Source: Phytophthora colocasiae (lineage: Eukaryota > Oomycota > Peronosporomycetes > Peronosporales > Peronosporaceae). Taken from it: a stretch of DNA of 64,000 nucleotides. The stretch spans positions 496,001 through 560,000 of the forward strand of contig JAGKQI010000089.1 of NCBI GenBank assembly GCA_018806915.1. Direction: 5' to 3'. The notes under the pieces are model-generated. The model was given only the letters and a program-made list of their open reading frames with translations. It was not told the DNA's origin and did no database searches. Below are positions 44,691-55,188 of the stretch, piece after piece. Both the position numbers and the translations under genes were made by a program. Position 1 is the stretch's first letter; the number at the start of each line of letters is the position of its first letter.

Positions 44691-45511
44691 ATGTCGATGC
44701 AGTCGCTGGCCAATGCCGCGTACATGACGTACTTCCTGGCCGCCAAATCGGTGCCTGTGGTGGCTGTAGGCTCTTCGATCGTGTTCGCCATCTCTCCCTG
44801 GTGCGAACGTTATCTTTTTCTCCATTAATTGACACTTTACTCACTCAATTCCTCTTTGACAGGCCTACCGTTGCAACCATCCGCCGCTCGCGTAGTACGC
44901 TGCAGTTCTCGTTCGCCCCATTCTTCTTCTACTTCGTGCAGAGTGTCATCTACACTTTGTATGGCTGGACGACGAGTAACCCCGTGGTGGGTGGCACGTC
45001 GCTGCTTGGTGCTGTGCTGGGCTCGTACTACGTGTTGGTCTTCTACAAGTACGCGCACGACCGCACACAGGCCACGCGAATGCTGACGTCAGCCATGTTC
45101 GTGGTGCTCTTGTTGGCTCACCAAGTGGTGACTCGCTCGCCCGAGGAGACGCAGATGATCACGGGGATTCCAGCCAACATTCTGTCGGTGTTCACGGCCG
45201 CCTCGCCGCTACTGCAGGTCAAGAGCATTTTGCGTCGTAAGGACGCGTCTTGCTTGCCTTTTGGCATGTCGGCCATGAATGTCGTGGCTGGATCTATTTG
45301 GGCTACTTACGGCTTCATGTTGGGCGATCCACTCGTCATCTGCCCCAACTTGTTCGCACTCACAATGGGTGCCATTCAGGTGTCGCTGATCTTGCTCTAT
45401 CCGGGAGGCAAAGGCGGTAGTACTATGGAACCGAAGGCCAAGTCCTCACCTCCTACGAAGCCGAAGAAGTCTAGCCCTCGCCACAAGAAGAAAGCTGAGC
45501 ACCCGGAATGA
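44691..45511 (+). CDS. SWEET-family sugar transporter (MtN3/saliva)
   Basis: Exons 44,691-44,800 and 44,863-45,511 (62-nt intron, GTGCGA...GACAG) give 252 residues. The join restores the conserved start of the first MtN3 repeat (SIVFAISPWPTVATIRRSRS then LQFSFAPFFFYFVQSVIYTL). The second repeat has ASPLLQVKSILRRKDASCLP and ...ATYGFMLGDPLV. The usual seven-helix layout (3+1+3) fits the hydrophobic segments. SWEETs move sugars by facilitated diffusion at the plasma membrane or endomembranes. The C-terminal tail is Lys/Pro/Ser-rich. Intact. Confidence 0.88.
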
Positions 45512-45653
45512 AGCGGAGAGAAAAGTCTAATGCAACGAGCAGCTACCAGGCAGTTTTTTTTTGTTTAGGCAGAACGTGAATACCACACAAGTTTGCTGCG
45601 AATGTGTTTTATTTAGGGAATTCTGTCAGAGTAACAACCAGGAAGCTTCGATC

Positions 45654-46134
45654 ATGATGGAGCCTAAAGACTTTGTGATCTCCAACGTGGTGAGTTTACT
45701 CTCCAACTGTCATTTTGAACCATCCTAGGCTGACAGCAAAGGCTTTAGCGTCATGGAGAGATTCAAGTTGAAGTTTTCGTCGCTGGGGATGGCCTCAACT
45801 ACCCCAAAAAGGGTCAAACTGTAGTGGTCCATTACACGGGATATGTACGTTCCTTCACTTCTGCATTCGTCTAGCGAATCCCTCATCGTCCGTTTAGCTT
45901 CAGGATGGCAAGAAATTTGATTCATCACGTGACCGAGAGAAGCCTTTCAAGTTCAAACTCGGCGCTGAACAAGTGATTCCAGGACTGGATGAAGGTGTGG
46001 AGCGCTTGTGCATGAAAGAACGTGCCAAGCTGTTTATCCCTGCAGACAAAGCCTACGGACGTAAAGGATTCCCAGGCCTCGTGCCGCCCAACACCAACCT
46101 CTTCTTCGACATTGAGCTCCTGACATTCCGTTAA
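45654..46134 (+). CDS. FKBP-type peptidyl-prolyl isomerase
   Basis: Exons 45,654-45,689, 45,749-45,844 and 45,898-46,134 total 369 nt, 122 residues. The joins give the FKBP12 core: [20 protein letters not shown], then [36 protein letters not shown], and a final [20 protein letters not shown] with ELLTF. FK506-pocket residues typical of the family (Tyr, Phe-Asp, Val-Ile, Trp/Leu position, Tyr, Phe) are mostly present. No targeting sequence, so it is probably cytosolic. It catalyses proline cis-trans isomerisation in protein folding. The neighbouring coiled-coil gene converges, with only 10 bp between stop codons. Confidence 0.9.
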
Positions 46135-46144
46135 GATTTAGTTT

Positions 46145-46558
46145 TTAATTCCCAGCAAATAGCTCCTTTTTCTTTCGTTCGAACTCTTTCTTGCGCGTCA
46201 ATTGGGCCTCACGGGCGCTGAGCTTCGCCTGGATGTTGTGCAGCTGAGTCATGTGTCTCTCGGCCACTTTCTGAGCCTTTAACTCGTCTTCACGCTGCAG
46301 CGCAGTCAGCTCCTCATAGAACTGGGCTGTGACAGGAAGTGGCTTAGTGAACTCGTCCTTGATCACTTGCTGCATCCGCTCACGGACGGCCTTGTTACCA
46401 CTCTTTGCGGCACGGATGAACTCATCTCGATCCTGAAGCTGCTTGCTGTATCGAAGAGTGCCCTGAATCTCCCGCTCGTTGCAGATTTTCCTCCAGTTCA
46501 GATGTGCGATCCGCTCCTCTAGTGAAGCAAAGGCTGACGGTGAGGGGGCTTGCTGCAT
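46145..46558 (-). CDS. small coiled-coil protein, unknown
   Basis: 137 residues from ATG 46,558. Almost entirely charged and helical: LEERIAHLNWRKICNEREIQ, a middle KAVRERMQQVIKDEF, and a Lys/Glu-rich C-terminus (REAQLTRKKEFERKKKELFA). No signal peptide, membrane segment or known domain is visible. The composition suggests a cytoskeletal, ciliary or complex-assembly protein, but that is a guess. Single exon, convergent with the FKBP gene. Confidence 0.65.
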   Translation of the reverse strand: MQQAPSPSAFASLEERIAHLNWRKICNEREIQGTLRYSKQLQDRDEFIRAAKSGNKAVRERMQQVIKDEFTKPLPVTAQFYEELTALQREDELKAQKVAERHMTQLHNIQAKLSAREAQLTRKKEFERKKKELFAGN

Positions 46559-46706
46559 CTTTCCCGAATAAAATCCGCAAGTGCTCTAACTTTTCCTTCC
46601 TAACACTTCGTCCTCATCAATGAGCCTCAAGATCAGAAATCTCATCCATGGTCAACGCATCCTGGTGAATATTTTTGGATGCGTAATGCTCGTCTTCAAG
46701 TCAAGG

Positions 46707-47853
46707 TTAGTGACTGTCGAGCGTGTTGATAACCTCGGAGAAACCAGGTATGGGTTGTACCAGGACATACCACACCAAGTTATCGTCAGCTGATACTTCC
46801 ACTCCATTATCCACTCTGTGCCTTTCTGTGGACGACCCATTCCCTGAGTTGTTCGTGCAATTTGAGGCTTGTTCCGAGCTGTCAGAGCCATCACTTATCG
46901 TAATATAGTGCGTCCGTGCTCCACCTTTATCCTTTGGAAGGCGAAGCTTGAACTGTTGTTTTGGCAGGAACCCAGGAATTCTCGTTGACTGTCGCTCCGC
47001 CAGTACAGCAACATGCAACTTTGTAGCCGACAGTGCACTAGAATCAATCAACAACGAACAGATTAACACCATAAACTACAGTAGTAGTCACAGCCACCCA
47101 ATAGCCAACCTCACCTCGAGAACTGCTCCACAGTACTTGTGAACACTGCACGCATGAGTTTCTGAACGCACAACCGCATCAATTTCTCTCTCGTCATTGG
47201 CGGCGACGGAGGAGTGAGCGTCTGTGAGTCCTCAAGCGACATATCTTCCTGATCTGTATCTGGTGACGAAGGCTCAGCGCCATTTATCACATCCTGGAAC
47301 TCGTTAAAATCTACAACATGAACCTCCCTTGGACTCATCATCGACGGCCCAAACACCAATGCCACTGCAGCTTAGTTAGCATTGATATCAGTCAAATTTA
47401 ATATCAACACAAGACTACTCACCTTTCTTTACTCTCAAGGAGAAGATAGCATCTAACCGCTCAATAAACAGCAGCTCCGATGCCTCGACACATTTGACGG
47501 CTTTCTTGGTACCTCCACCCATTGGCAACCTAGTATCAGCTCATAAGTCAGCTCATTCTTCTCAACCACAGGAAATCAGCGCTGTCCAACCTTTTTCTTC
47601 TTGGTCTTCCGCTTTGCTCCTGTTGTTGGAACTTATAATTCTCTACACATGACAGCAGATCGTTGTAAAGACTGTAGCAAGTTGGAAAACAGCATTTGTT
47701 GGTATATCGCACGATAAAAACCATTGTCACAGCTTAAACGCACCACGGAATCTGCCCACGCATGAAGAGCAAGTACTGGATCAGTCGCTTCATCAGACAC
47801 GCGCGCAGTTCGCCGTCCAGCGGCGTCCGAAACTTTACACATATCGTCTCCAT
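46707..47853 (-). CDS. MAD2L1BP: MAD2L1-binding protein (p31comet) homologue
   Basis: Five exons on the minus strand: 47,853-47,744, 47,671-47,591, 47,529-47,423, 47,364-47,115 and 47,037-46,707. They sum to 879 nt, 292 residues, with GT-AG introns of 58-77 nt and an unbroken frame. Segments line up with human p31comet: an N-terminal FRTPLDG...LMKRLIQYLLFMRGQIP followed by LYNDLLS; a central LMRAVFTSTVEQF; and a C-terminal WYVLVQPIPGFSEV like the human end. p31comet binds MAD2 and helps the TRIP13 ATPase switch off the spindle checkpoint. The Ser/Asp-rich insert near residues 225-255 is lineage-specific. Identification rests on partial motif recall. Confidence 0.6.
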
Positions 47854-47926
47854 TTCTAGACTAATGCTTCGATGTATACGTTTACACAACGTATACTCTG
47901 ATACATGTATCAGTGTCCTTAGACAT

Positions 47927-49649
47927 ACCGACTTCCTTTGTTTATTACCGACAACTGCATATATAACTGACAAGACCGCTAGTCCAACCAAATCACAGTT
48001 TTGCATTCCTTTATTTATTACTGACAGCATTTCCGCTCCATCAGAATTAAATTGGCGCCATGCCTTGCAAGCGCCTAGCATTCTCGGCGGGCGAGAAGCT
48101 GAAAATGCTATCTGCCTGGGTGGAATGTGGTGATACCAATACTGCACATTCTTCCCAGGGCTGGATTTGTTTGCCCATGAGCAGCGACGCAAGCTCCTCT
48201 ACCAGTGGCGCAAACGACTTGGCCACATCGAGGCTGCATGCAAATCCGCCAAATGACGCCGCAAGAAGAAGGCCCGACGTCGCGGTCCTGGAGGCTGAGA
48301 AGGAGCTAGTGGTGTGGATTAATGATTTGCGAGGGGAGGGCGTTCCAATTTCTACTGTGATGCTGCATTTGCAGGCGTTAGATGTTGCTGCTGCCTATGA
48401 TGTACCTAATTTCCGCGCTACATGGTCATGGATGAAGGCATTCAAAGCGCGCCACAAGCTCTCTATGCGTTCAAAGGACTCGTCAAGGTCAGCAGTCACC
48501 AGACGATCTCACCAGCATTGCAGCCACTTTTAGCAAGGCGGTGGCTGCCAAGGTTCAAGACCTCGGCATTTCAAAACTTTACAACGCGCGACCAAACCGG
48601 TACGATAATAAGTTTGACTATGTTATTACGCAAAACTAACTCATGCGTGAATAGCTGCCTTTTTCGAGTATCTTCCTACTAGAACCATTGCCAAATAAGG
48701 CCCTAAAACAGTATGGGTGCGCTGTGCTGGCAAGGAGAAGGGCGCGCCACTGTCATGCTTTTGGCGGACTCAGATGGAGCCAAGTTGCCACCTTTTGTGG
48801 TTTTTAAGACCAATCCGTCTAAGGTTCCAGCAATACGAGACCAGAACACGCGACTTCGTCATGGGTTTGGAGTAAGACTGTGTAAAACCATCAGACATCC
48901 AGAAGAAGACGTCGCTTGAAGTCTACGGTAACAAGAAAGGCAATTTCCGAATAGTTTTATTATGCATTTTTTTCTTACATTTGTTTTCTTTATCGGGGTG
49001 GTGGAACAGCGAACTATCAGTAGAGTTTCTCAAATATCATTTTTCTAGGCGTGCAAACATTGCCGAGTCTGAATTGCTAATTTGGGATGACTTCTCCGGC
49101 CATTGGACCGAAGAAGTCATCGCGTATGCTGCATCAATACACATGGAGCTGATGAAGGTGCCATCGAGTGCAACTTCAGTTTCGCAACCGGCAGATGTGG
49201 CTTGGAATAAGCCGCTCAAGGAGAAAATGCGCGGCTACTGGGTCGAAGATCTACGCACGCAGCTCAGGAATCGAGTGCCTGGAATGGCATTCAAGATGAC
49301 CGCCCCCGATCGGGCCACCGTGGCAAGGTGGATCGATGCAGCGTGGAACGAGCTGAGCCCAAGTACAATCTCTGCTGGCTATTCAAAGACTGGACTCGAC
49401 ATGACCGAGGTCGATCTGGTCGCCAGTGAATTAGTGGACGATCTGGTCGCCAGTGAATTAGTGGACGAACTGGCGCGCCTAAATCTTATTGATCGCTCTG
49501 TAGGACATGATAGAGATTTCGACAGTTGTGAAAATTGCGATAGTATTCTCAATGAAGCATGACGTTGAACAAACATTGCATTTGTTACGTCTTTTTTATA
49601 CATTCTTACAGAACGACATCGCTGTCAGCAATGAACAAAGGAAGTCGGT
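47927..49649 (+). mobile_element. pogo-like (Tc1/mariner superfamily) element, degenerate
   Basis: Imperfect inverted repeats of about 27 bp: the left arm starts ACCGACTTCCTTTG at 47,927 and the right arm ends with its complement at 49,649. Between them lies a CENP-B-type HTH and DDE transposase relic. The left end is only about 75 bp upstream of the MAD2L1BP start codon, so it sits in that gene's 5' region. A TA-containing flank is present on both sides, but the exact target duplication is unclear. Confidence 0.7.
48060..49562 (+). pseudogene. pogo-like transposase relic
   Basis: Starts MPCKRLAFSAGEKLKMLSAW at 48,060, a psq-like HTH. It continues into a CENP-B HTH (VVWINDLRGEGVPISTVMLH ... 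WMKAFKARHKLSMRSK) and shifts frame at about 48,490. The catalytic part is split: VMLLADSDGAKLPPFVVFKT (48,755-48,814) and, after another break near 48,900, WWNSELSVEFLKYHF with the LIWDDFSGHW motif (49,077-49,106). QPADVAWNKPLKEKMR follows. A 27-nt unit near the end is repeated twice (VDDLVASEL). Several stops and shifts; non-functional. Confidence 0.8.
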
Positions 49650-49650
49650 G

Positions 49651-49822
49651 TAAGGTTTTGGAGAATTTGAGACGGTACTTCACGGATAACCTGTTTTAAG
49701 CCGACCCAATATGCTTAACTGTAAAACAGATTTCATTGACTAACAGATTCAATCTTCGCTAGGTTTTAGTTCTGCTATCTGTATAGACACACGCGAGACC
49801 AAAAAGAGCTGGTGGAAGAGAC
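49651..49822. other. intergenic sequence right of the pogo element
   Basis: AT-rich spacer without a visible gene or repeat. Confidence 0.3.
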
Positions 49823-50194
49823 TCAAACCCGAGCTATTGCGCCGAGTAGTTCTTGAAGTGGAACGTAGTTCATGACGTTCGTGAGGATCTTGTCTTCTCT
49901 CAGGTCTTCAAATACTTCCGGCGCTTCCTGTAGGTCTTCGTCTGTATCGCTCCATCCTTCTCCAAGAACTCCAGAAGATTATGCTCGCATTCTGTCTTCA
50001 ATCTTCGGTCGACGAGTGCTTGGAAAATCTCCCACGGCCGAAACCAGGGTGATTTTCTTCAGTGGTATGTTGGTTGAGCCTGGTTCAGGTGTTGGAACGT
50101 GTGCTGTGCTGAAAAGTTCTGACTGCAGCACAGGTGTGCTACAGCTCCTTTGTCCATTTCCATTCATTTCGAGAAGCTTGCGTGAAGAACACAT
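49823..50194 (-). pseudogene. small interrupted reading frame, unrecognised
   Basis: The minus strand is open for 124 codons from ATG 50,194 to TGA 49,823, with a single in-frame TAA at 49,981-49,979. The second part is acidic (WSDTDEDLQEAPEVFEDLRE) and coding-like, ending LQELLGAIARV. The plus strand of the same interval is also open, so the strand choice is uncertain. It may be a relic of a transposon accessory gene or a decayed host gene. No function is proposed. Confidence 0.3.
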
Positions 50195-50456
50195 GAGCCC
50201 CGAAACCGTAGCTGCCCTGGTGGCCTCGACTTTATCCTGTGCATAAATGGTAGAGTTGGTAAAACTAGGTAGGTCCGTATGACATACTGGGAGTTCAATT
50301 CTCTGTTATAATTAGGCTATTGGAGCTGGTGTCTGGACGCTTGGAACAGGTAGTAGAATTGTACAATTATCAGCCCATTGAGAAAGAATTGAACGAAGAT
50401 ACTTGAACCACCACGAATTGCTGAAGTCACTTTAGAGACGATAACCAGAGCCACTA

Positions 50457-50993
50457 CCGTATTTGAGATCTCCTACTTCAGAGTGATCCCCTAATTCAGA
50501 CTGCCCTTCAACCAATCACATATCGAGAATGGAACAACGCACAAGTCTAGATCTCCTAATTCATAGTACAAAAAACATGCTAAACTGTAACTATCCACCA
50601 AGAAATTCGCAATGGCGCGCTTCCGTTTAAGATAAAAGCACCTACACAGCAGCAATTAATAGGAATTCGTGGAATGCGTTGTCTCGCAAACGTTTAGAAG
50701 CGGATTTGAGAAAGCAAAAATGGTATTCCAGAGCCTACTGAAAACTTAGAGGCTGGAACGGAGCTCTCCGACAGTGAACCTGATTGGGAGCTGCTACGGC
50801 GGTTGCTGGGAGAAGTGCCCGTAGTGCGCCATGCTGTGGATACGCGTCACGACATAAAAAACTTCGTAGTTCCCAAAGAAGAACTAAATTGTTTTATTTA
50901 AAATTACGTGATAGAGATGCGTCGGTACACTTGTGCATTTAGCAACAATACAACTTCAAAAAATGGGTCTGAAGTAGGAGATCTCAAATATGG
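50457..50993. mobile_element. 537-bp TA-flanked MITE with a coding remnant
   Basis: 26-bp terminal inverted repeats (50,457-50,482 and 50,968-50,993) differ at one base, CC(G/A)TATTTGAGATCTCCTA at the outer end. Each is bordered by TA, as in Tc1/mariner and pogo elements. Inside, a plus-strand frame at about 50,716-50,886 encodes an acidic ENLEAGTELSDSEPDW segment and stops near the right end. It is probably a deletion derivative of a larger transposon. Confidence 0.75.
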
Positions 50994-51309
50994 TAACCCA
51001 CACAGCACAGACAAATGGTGATTGGTAAGGTTTGTTTTAAATATCTACATCATTGTGATTGGCTAATTTTGGCGTCCGTATGCACAAAAGGTCCGCATGC
51101 ACAATGTATTACAGAACGTGGCGAAGTTTGGCTGCACGACCCTTGAGTGAAAAACCAGGTTGAAGGAGGTGCAATATGAGCTTGTTTTTGTTTGAGGTGT
51201 ATTACTGTCACTTAACTTACGCGTCATTACTCGTTCTAGGTGCTGTTTGACTATGGGAAAATAGGGGTTTCTTGACGACAGCCTCATGCCGCACTACGAA
51301 ATGGTGTCA
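50994..51309. other. spacer without recognised features
   Basis: 316 bp between the MITE and the gag-only LTR element. No gene, repeat or RNA is seen. Confidence 0.3.
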
Positions 51310-51546
51310 TGTAGCGAGAGGAAGCTTTTATCCTTGGACGGTAAATTGAAAGTGTATTGATATTTACTTGCTGTTTTCCTACTGCTGCTGCTCTGTTACA
51401 GCCAGTCAATTAAGAGTAAACCTGAGCTATCTCAAGTAGCAAGTAAACTTGTATATGCATATCAACTCGACCTCGCTGAGGTCATGATCATTGGAGTAAA
51501 CCTTCATGACCTAAGTGAGGTCGTAAAAGGAATTGACTCCGTTACA
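51310..51546 (-). repeat. LTR (3' LTR in element orientation)
   Basis: 237 bp, plus-strand sequence TGTAGCGAGAGG...CCGTTACA. It includes a quasi-palindrome around GACCTCGCTGAGGTC and a downstream GACCTAAGTGAGGTC. Confidence 0.75.
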
Positions 51547-51569
51547 CGACCCCGCTTCAAAGAGCGACC

Positions 51570-52180
51570 TACTTGGTCGATGGACAGTGGGGTGCGATGT
51601 GGCCGACCTGCTTGCACTTGTGGCAGGTCACCCGTTCCATCTATCGGCGGTTGCACTAGGAGTGCTCCCACCTTTGACTCCGTGGTCAAATCGGCGGGAG
51701 AGCTCGATGGTCTCGTCCAGGGTTGCTGGGTGGTGTTCGCGGAGGTGATGAGCGGTCTCAGACCGCAGACCTTGCTGGAAGTACAACCGTAGTTCTAGAG
51801 GGGAGATTGGTAGTTTGCACGGAATCAGTGCATCTTGGAATTCGCTCACGTAATCATGAAGTGATCCGAGTTGCGTAATCTTGCACAACTTCTCACGAAG
51901 AGAATACTCGTGATGGGGGGGTAAAAACCGTTTCCGCATGACAATCTTGAAGGTCTCCTAAGTACGGACAATTTGACTATGGTCACAACCTGCCACGAAC
52001 TGTCTGTACCAGTTCATCGGTGTCGGTGCTAAGTAGCACGACACTATGGTGACGAACGCAACCGATTTCTCCACAATCCACAATTAGGGGGTGGTAGTCG
52101 GCGTAGTACTGCTCAATGGTAAAAAAACAGAGCTCTAGGCCCATCTCTCCGAAAGTTTGGGGAACTTGGCAAGCCTCCAT
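51570..52180 (-). pseudogene. gag: Gag of the gag-only element, frameshifted
   Basis: Begins MEACQVPQTFGEMGLELCFF at 52,180 and stays open to about 51,983. A frame change leads to 51,939-51,628 with the gag core (LGSLHDYVSEFQDALI ... LYFQQGLRSETAHHLREHHP ... TIELSRRFDHG). Another near 51,630 leads to a zinc knuckle CHKCKQVGHIAPHC. The order and motifs are those of Ty3/gypsy Gag. No protease or RT follows. Confidence 0.75.
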
Positions 52181-52337
52181 GATCGTAGGGTAGGAAAAAA
52201 GGTGTGTAGGTTACTCGAAGGTTACGCGAAGAATACGCGAAGGTGATCCGATGGTTGCTCGATGGCTTCAACTGGAACTTGGACTCGGCGGCTCGATGGA
52301 CGTCGAAGGCTTGACAACGACAAGTGCTACTATGTAA

Positions 52338-52573
52338 TGTAGCGAGAGGAAGCTTTTATCCTTGGGCGGTAAATTGAAAGTGTATTGATATTTACTTGCT
52401 GTTTTCCTACTGCTGCTGCTCTGTTACAGCCAGTCAATTAAGAGTAAACCTGAGCTATCTCAAGTAGCAAGTAAACTTGTATATGCATATCAACTCGACC
52501 TCGCTGAGGTCATGATCATTGGAGTAAACCTTCATGACCTAAGTGAGGTCATAACGGAGTTGACTCCGTTTGA
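52338..52573 (-). repeat. LTR (5' LTR in element orientation)
   Basis: Direct copy of 51,310-51,546 with a few substitutions (for example TTGGGCGG for TTGGACGG) and an altered outer end (CCGTTTGAAATGG). Confidence 0.75.
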
Positions 52574-52813
52574 AATGGCAATTGATGTCCATCCTTCGAG
52601 TTAATATCTAATCGGCAAGGTTAAGAAGACGCTGTGGAATCGGTTTGTACGAGCGCATGAGGCCCTGGTTGAGGTGCGAGCACAGCAAATTTGCTGACAG
52701 GCGTGATTAGGTTTAGGGGTCAATTCGTGTTATCCACGTGTGTGTTGACGACTTAGAGACTTGAGTGCCACGTCCCGTCCAAGCAACAACCATTCTCCTG
52801 GGGCAAAAGCTTT

Positions 52814-53005
52814 ATGGAGGCGATGAACGAAGACGCCAGTCCTGGTGCGTCAGTGTCGGTGAAATCTGAAGCGGGAGGAGGCGCTGCTGATGCTGCCGTA
52901 GCTGCCACTGCTGCTGCAGCATCTGCGCCAGACGGAGGAGGTTCTACCCGCCCAGCACAATTAGCGGCAGATACTAAGAAAACCAAGGGGGGAAAGCGTC
53001 TCTAG
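52814..53005 (+). CDS. short Ala/Gly-rich ORF, doubtful
   Basis: 63 codons from ATG 52,814 (MEAMNEDASPGASVSVKSEA), Ala-rich in the middle and ending in a basic KKTKGGKRL. One base away, after a run of six G at about 52,987, another frame continues with KASLVEERHDRGAFALLFHR. It may therefore be the broken N-terminus of a longer, probably transposon-derived protein. There is no homology I can name. Confidence 0.25.
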   Translation: MEAMNEDASPGASVSVKSEAGGGAADAAVAATAAAASAPDGGGSTRPAQLAADTKKTKGGKRL

Positions 53006-53249
53006 TGGAGGAACGACATGATCGGGGAGCTTTTGCGCTTTTGTTTCACCGATATAAGCGTAGGAAACATCCTGTCGCACCGTAGCTTCTTATTAAACCA
53101 GTCAGTATTTGGCACACATAGCGCTTCCTCGAACGCTGTTGAGGAAAACGTAGCCGTGGAAGGAGGTAGTCTGCAGCGCCGCCTGTCCAGCGTGGAAGCC
53201 ACGACCGCGGCTTTGCGCGGAACTTTAAGTAGATGCACATTTAGCAACT

Positions 53250-53760
53250 CGGCTCTTAGACTTCGTCAGTCCAATGAGCCGAAAAGTCATCTTACAGCAA
53301 AAGTACCGGTTTTGGCTCATCTCTGTTTGCAAAGTGATAGTCCAAAAAGCGACAGATAACGCCGAGTTAAACCACGCAGAGCTGCTGCCGTAGAATTTCA
53401 GCCTGCATAGTTTTCCACGAGGAGTCTCCGAAGCCATGTTGCGCTACGTAGTTATACACAGCCTTCTTCGGATCGCGCGAGGGCTCAGTCTCAACCGCGA
53501 AAAAAGGATCATACGGCTTTCCAGTGGAATCTGCCAAAAACATCCCTGTCAGGCGTTCTTTGTCCTTTCCACCTCACCTGACCCAAACTGTGTTCACGCC
53601 TTTTTGTCCACCGTCTGCTTAAGCAGATACTCAAAGCAAATGTCGTTTTCGTACCTTTTAAAGAACGCCTTCGAAAGCGCTGGGTTCGGCACCTGTCCAA
53701 GCAGCTGCAAAGCTTTCACCAAGGTAATACTAGTAACAAATTTCAGCTTAATTCTGCCTC
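53250..53760 (-). pseudogene. second pogo-like transposase relic
   Basis: Minus-strand pieces read NTVWVR, then GGKDKERLTGMFLADSTGKP and YDPFF, and further on KLKFYGSSSAWFNSALSVAF. These parallel the pogo-like transposase at 48.7-49.0 kb (VWVR, GKEKGRATVMLLADS, WWNSELSVEF), including order. Several stops and shifts separate them. No inverted repeats were found. This is an old fragment of a related family. Confidence 0.55.
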
Positions 53761-54341
53761 TAGAGACGACGCTATCTACTGGGCTACTGCAGTTTGATAG
53801 GACCTCGGTGCCTCAGTGATACTGTGGTGAAGCGGACGAGAATTTTTCCCGGAGAGACAATATTAGCCACGAACCCGAATAAAGTCGGAACGAGCGACAG
53901 GGGGGACCTGTGATCCTTAGATCTGGGTCGAATCAGACGAAGGTACGATGGGTCCCGCCGGGGAACAGGCAACAGAGACACCGGCGGAGGAGCAAGTGGA
54001 GCGGTGTTCGTGGGTGATCCGAATCCTGCCGGAGGAAGAATGGGGAAATCAAGGAGGTTCTCGCGCGATCAACGAGGACGGGGTCCCAAGTGAGCACGAT
54101 CAGCTTACCCCGGTGCCCCGGAGCCTCTAACAGTACGATCTTACTTCCCCGAGCGGCAAAGAAGCGGGATCACGCAAGGTCACGCAGTGACCTTCTCCCG
54201 TTAAAGTACGAGATCAGCTCCGGATCAAGCTCAGCCCCAGGCGCGACGCAGACTCTTCTGGTGGCCTGATCCAGATTCCCCGAACGACTACCAAGCAGGA
54301 TCAGGCAGCGACCAAGTCCCGATCAGACAGCGATCAAGTCC

Positions 54342-54444
54342 CGGTTAAGTACGAGATCAAGCTTCGGTTAAGTGCGAGATCAAGCTTCGGTTAAGTACGA
54401 GATCAAGCTTCGGTTAAGTGCGAGATCAAGCTTCGGTTAAGTAC
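54342..54444 (+). repeat. 23-bp tandem repeat in the element leader
   Basis: Four units of CGGTTAAGTRCGAGATCAAG plus CTT and a partial fifth. The variable base alternates A, G, A, G, so the true period may be 46 bp. Each unit contains GATC. The leader from 53,821 to 55,188 has no clear gene. Confidence 0.85.
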
Positions 54445-55188
54445 GGAATCGGCTCAAGATCAGGGTTAGGGGAACCAAGCTAGGGATCAGCTATGTAGCC
54501 AGTGTCATGTGATCGTAGGATAGTAAATCAGGATGGGACCAGTAGGCATAGGAATAACCATAAACAGACTCGAATTTGCCCTGAACCACTCAAGTGTCTT
54601 CGCTACGCCTGGAACCGGGAACTACATTGGCCCTACAAGCGTCAAGAAGGTAAGGATACGTGACCTAGTATAGCGGTTAAGTCTGGATAATATATTGGCC
54701 AGCTTTGCCCTATCTAGTGAACTATCCTTTAAGTGCATACATCGGATCGGAAGGAATTGGTTGTTTAGCCTAAGGATCCCGTCGAATCTCGCCCCCTCAA
54801 GACCCCCGCTATCGGAAGCGGAAAACAACGGAAAGGAAGGGATTGAATCCCGAACATTGGACTATTGGAAGAACTGGATCAAGAACCAGGCACCCGGATC
54901 AAGGCTCGAGAACTCGCCTACGACCGGGATCAAGTACCCCGAGGTGGAGTGAAGAACTTCCACGCCGCCTCAAACCCCTGCGTCACCCAAGACCTTCTTC
55001 TCGTCCCAAGACATTTTCAGAAGTTACCTGGAAGAGCGTAACCCGCCTACCGACGGGTACACAAGGTGAACACTACACGCAACAAGATCACGGATCATCG
55101 GGGGACCCCCTCCGTTAGTCGGTGTCTGGGCGCAAGTGGCGATCGTGATCGGCCTCAACCAGATTTAGGCCAGATCCGCTCCACCACA

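Larger units (their letters stand above)
51310..52573 (-). mobile_element. gag-only LTR retrotransposon (pol deleted or absent)
   Basis: Two direct repeats of about 236 bp (51,310-51,546 and 52,338-52,573) flank only a gag gene, coded on the minus strand. In that orientation the LTR is followed by a PBS-like TAGTAGCACTTGTCG. The gag zinc knuckle lies almost next to the other LTR, leaving no room for pol. This is the TR-GAG or LARD type of non-autonomous element, mobilised by a partner's Pol. The LTRs differ at a few sites, so it is older than the chromovirus. Confidence 0.75.

Noticed and set aside
49872..50246. Plus-strand ORF of 124 codons
   Set aside because: Composition is Ser/Cys-rich and the opposite strand looks more coding (acidic segment, one stop). 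I kept only the minus reading, at low confidence.
54342..54444. CRISPR-like array
   Set aside because: Units are directly adjacent 23-mers without spacers, so it is a simple tandem repeat in a retroelement leader.
53821..54530. 5' LTR of the Chronos-type element with defined ends
   Set aside because: A TGTGG start is visible but no matching 3' LTR exists in the window, so the ends cannot be set.
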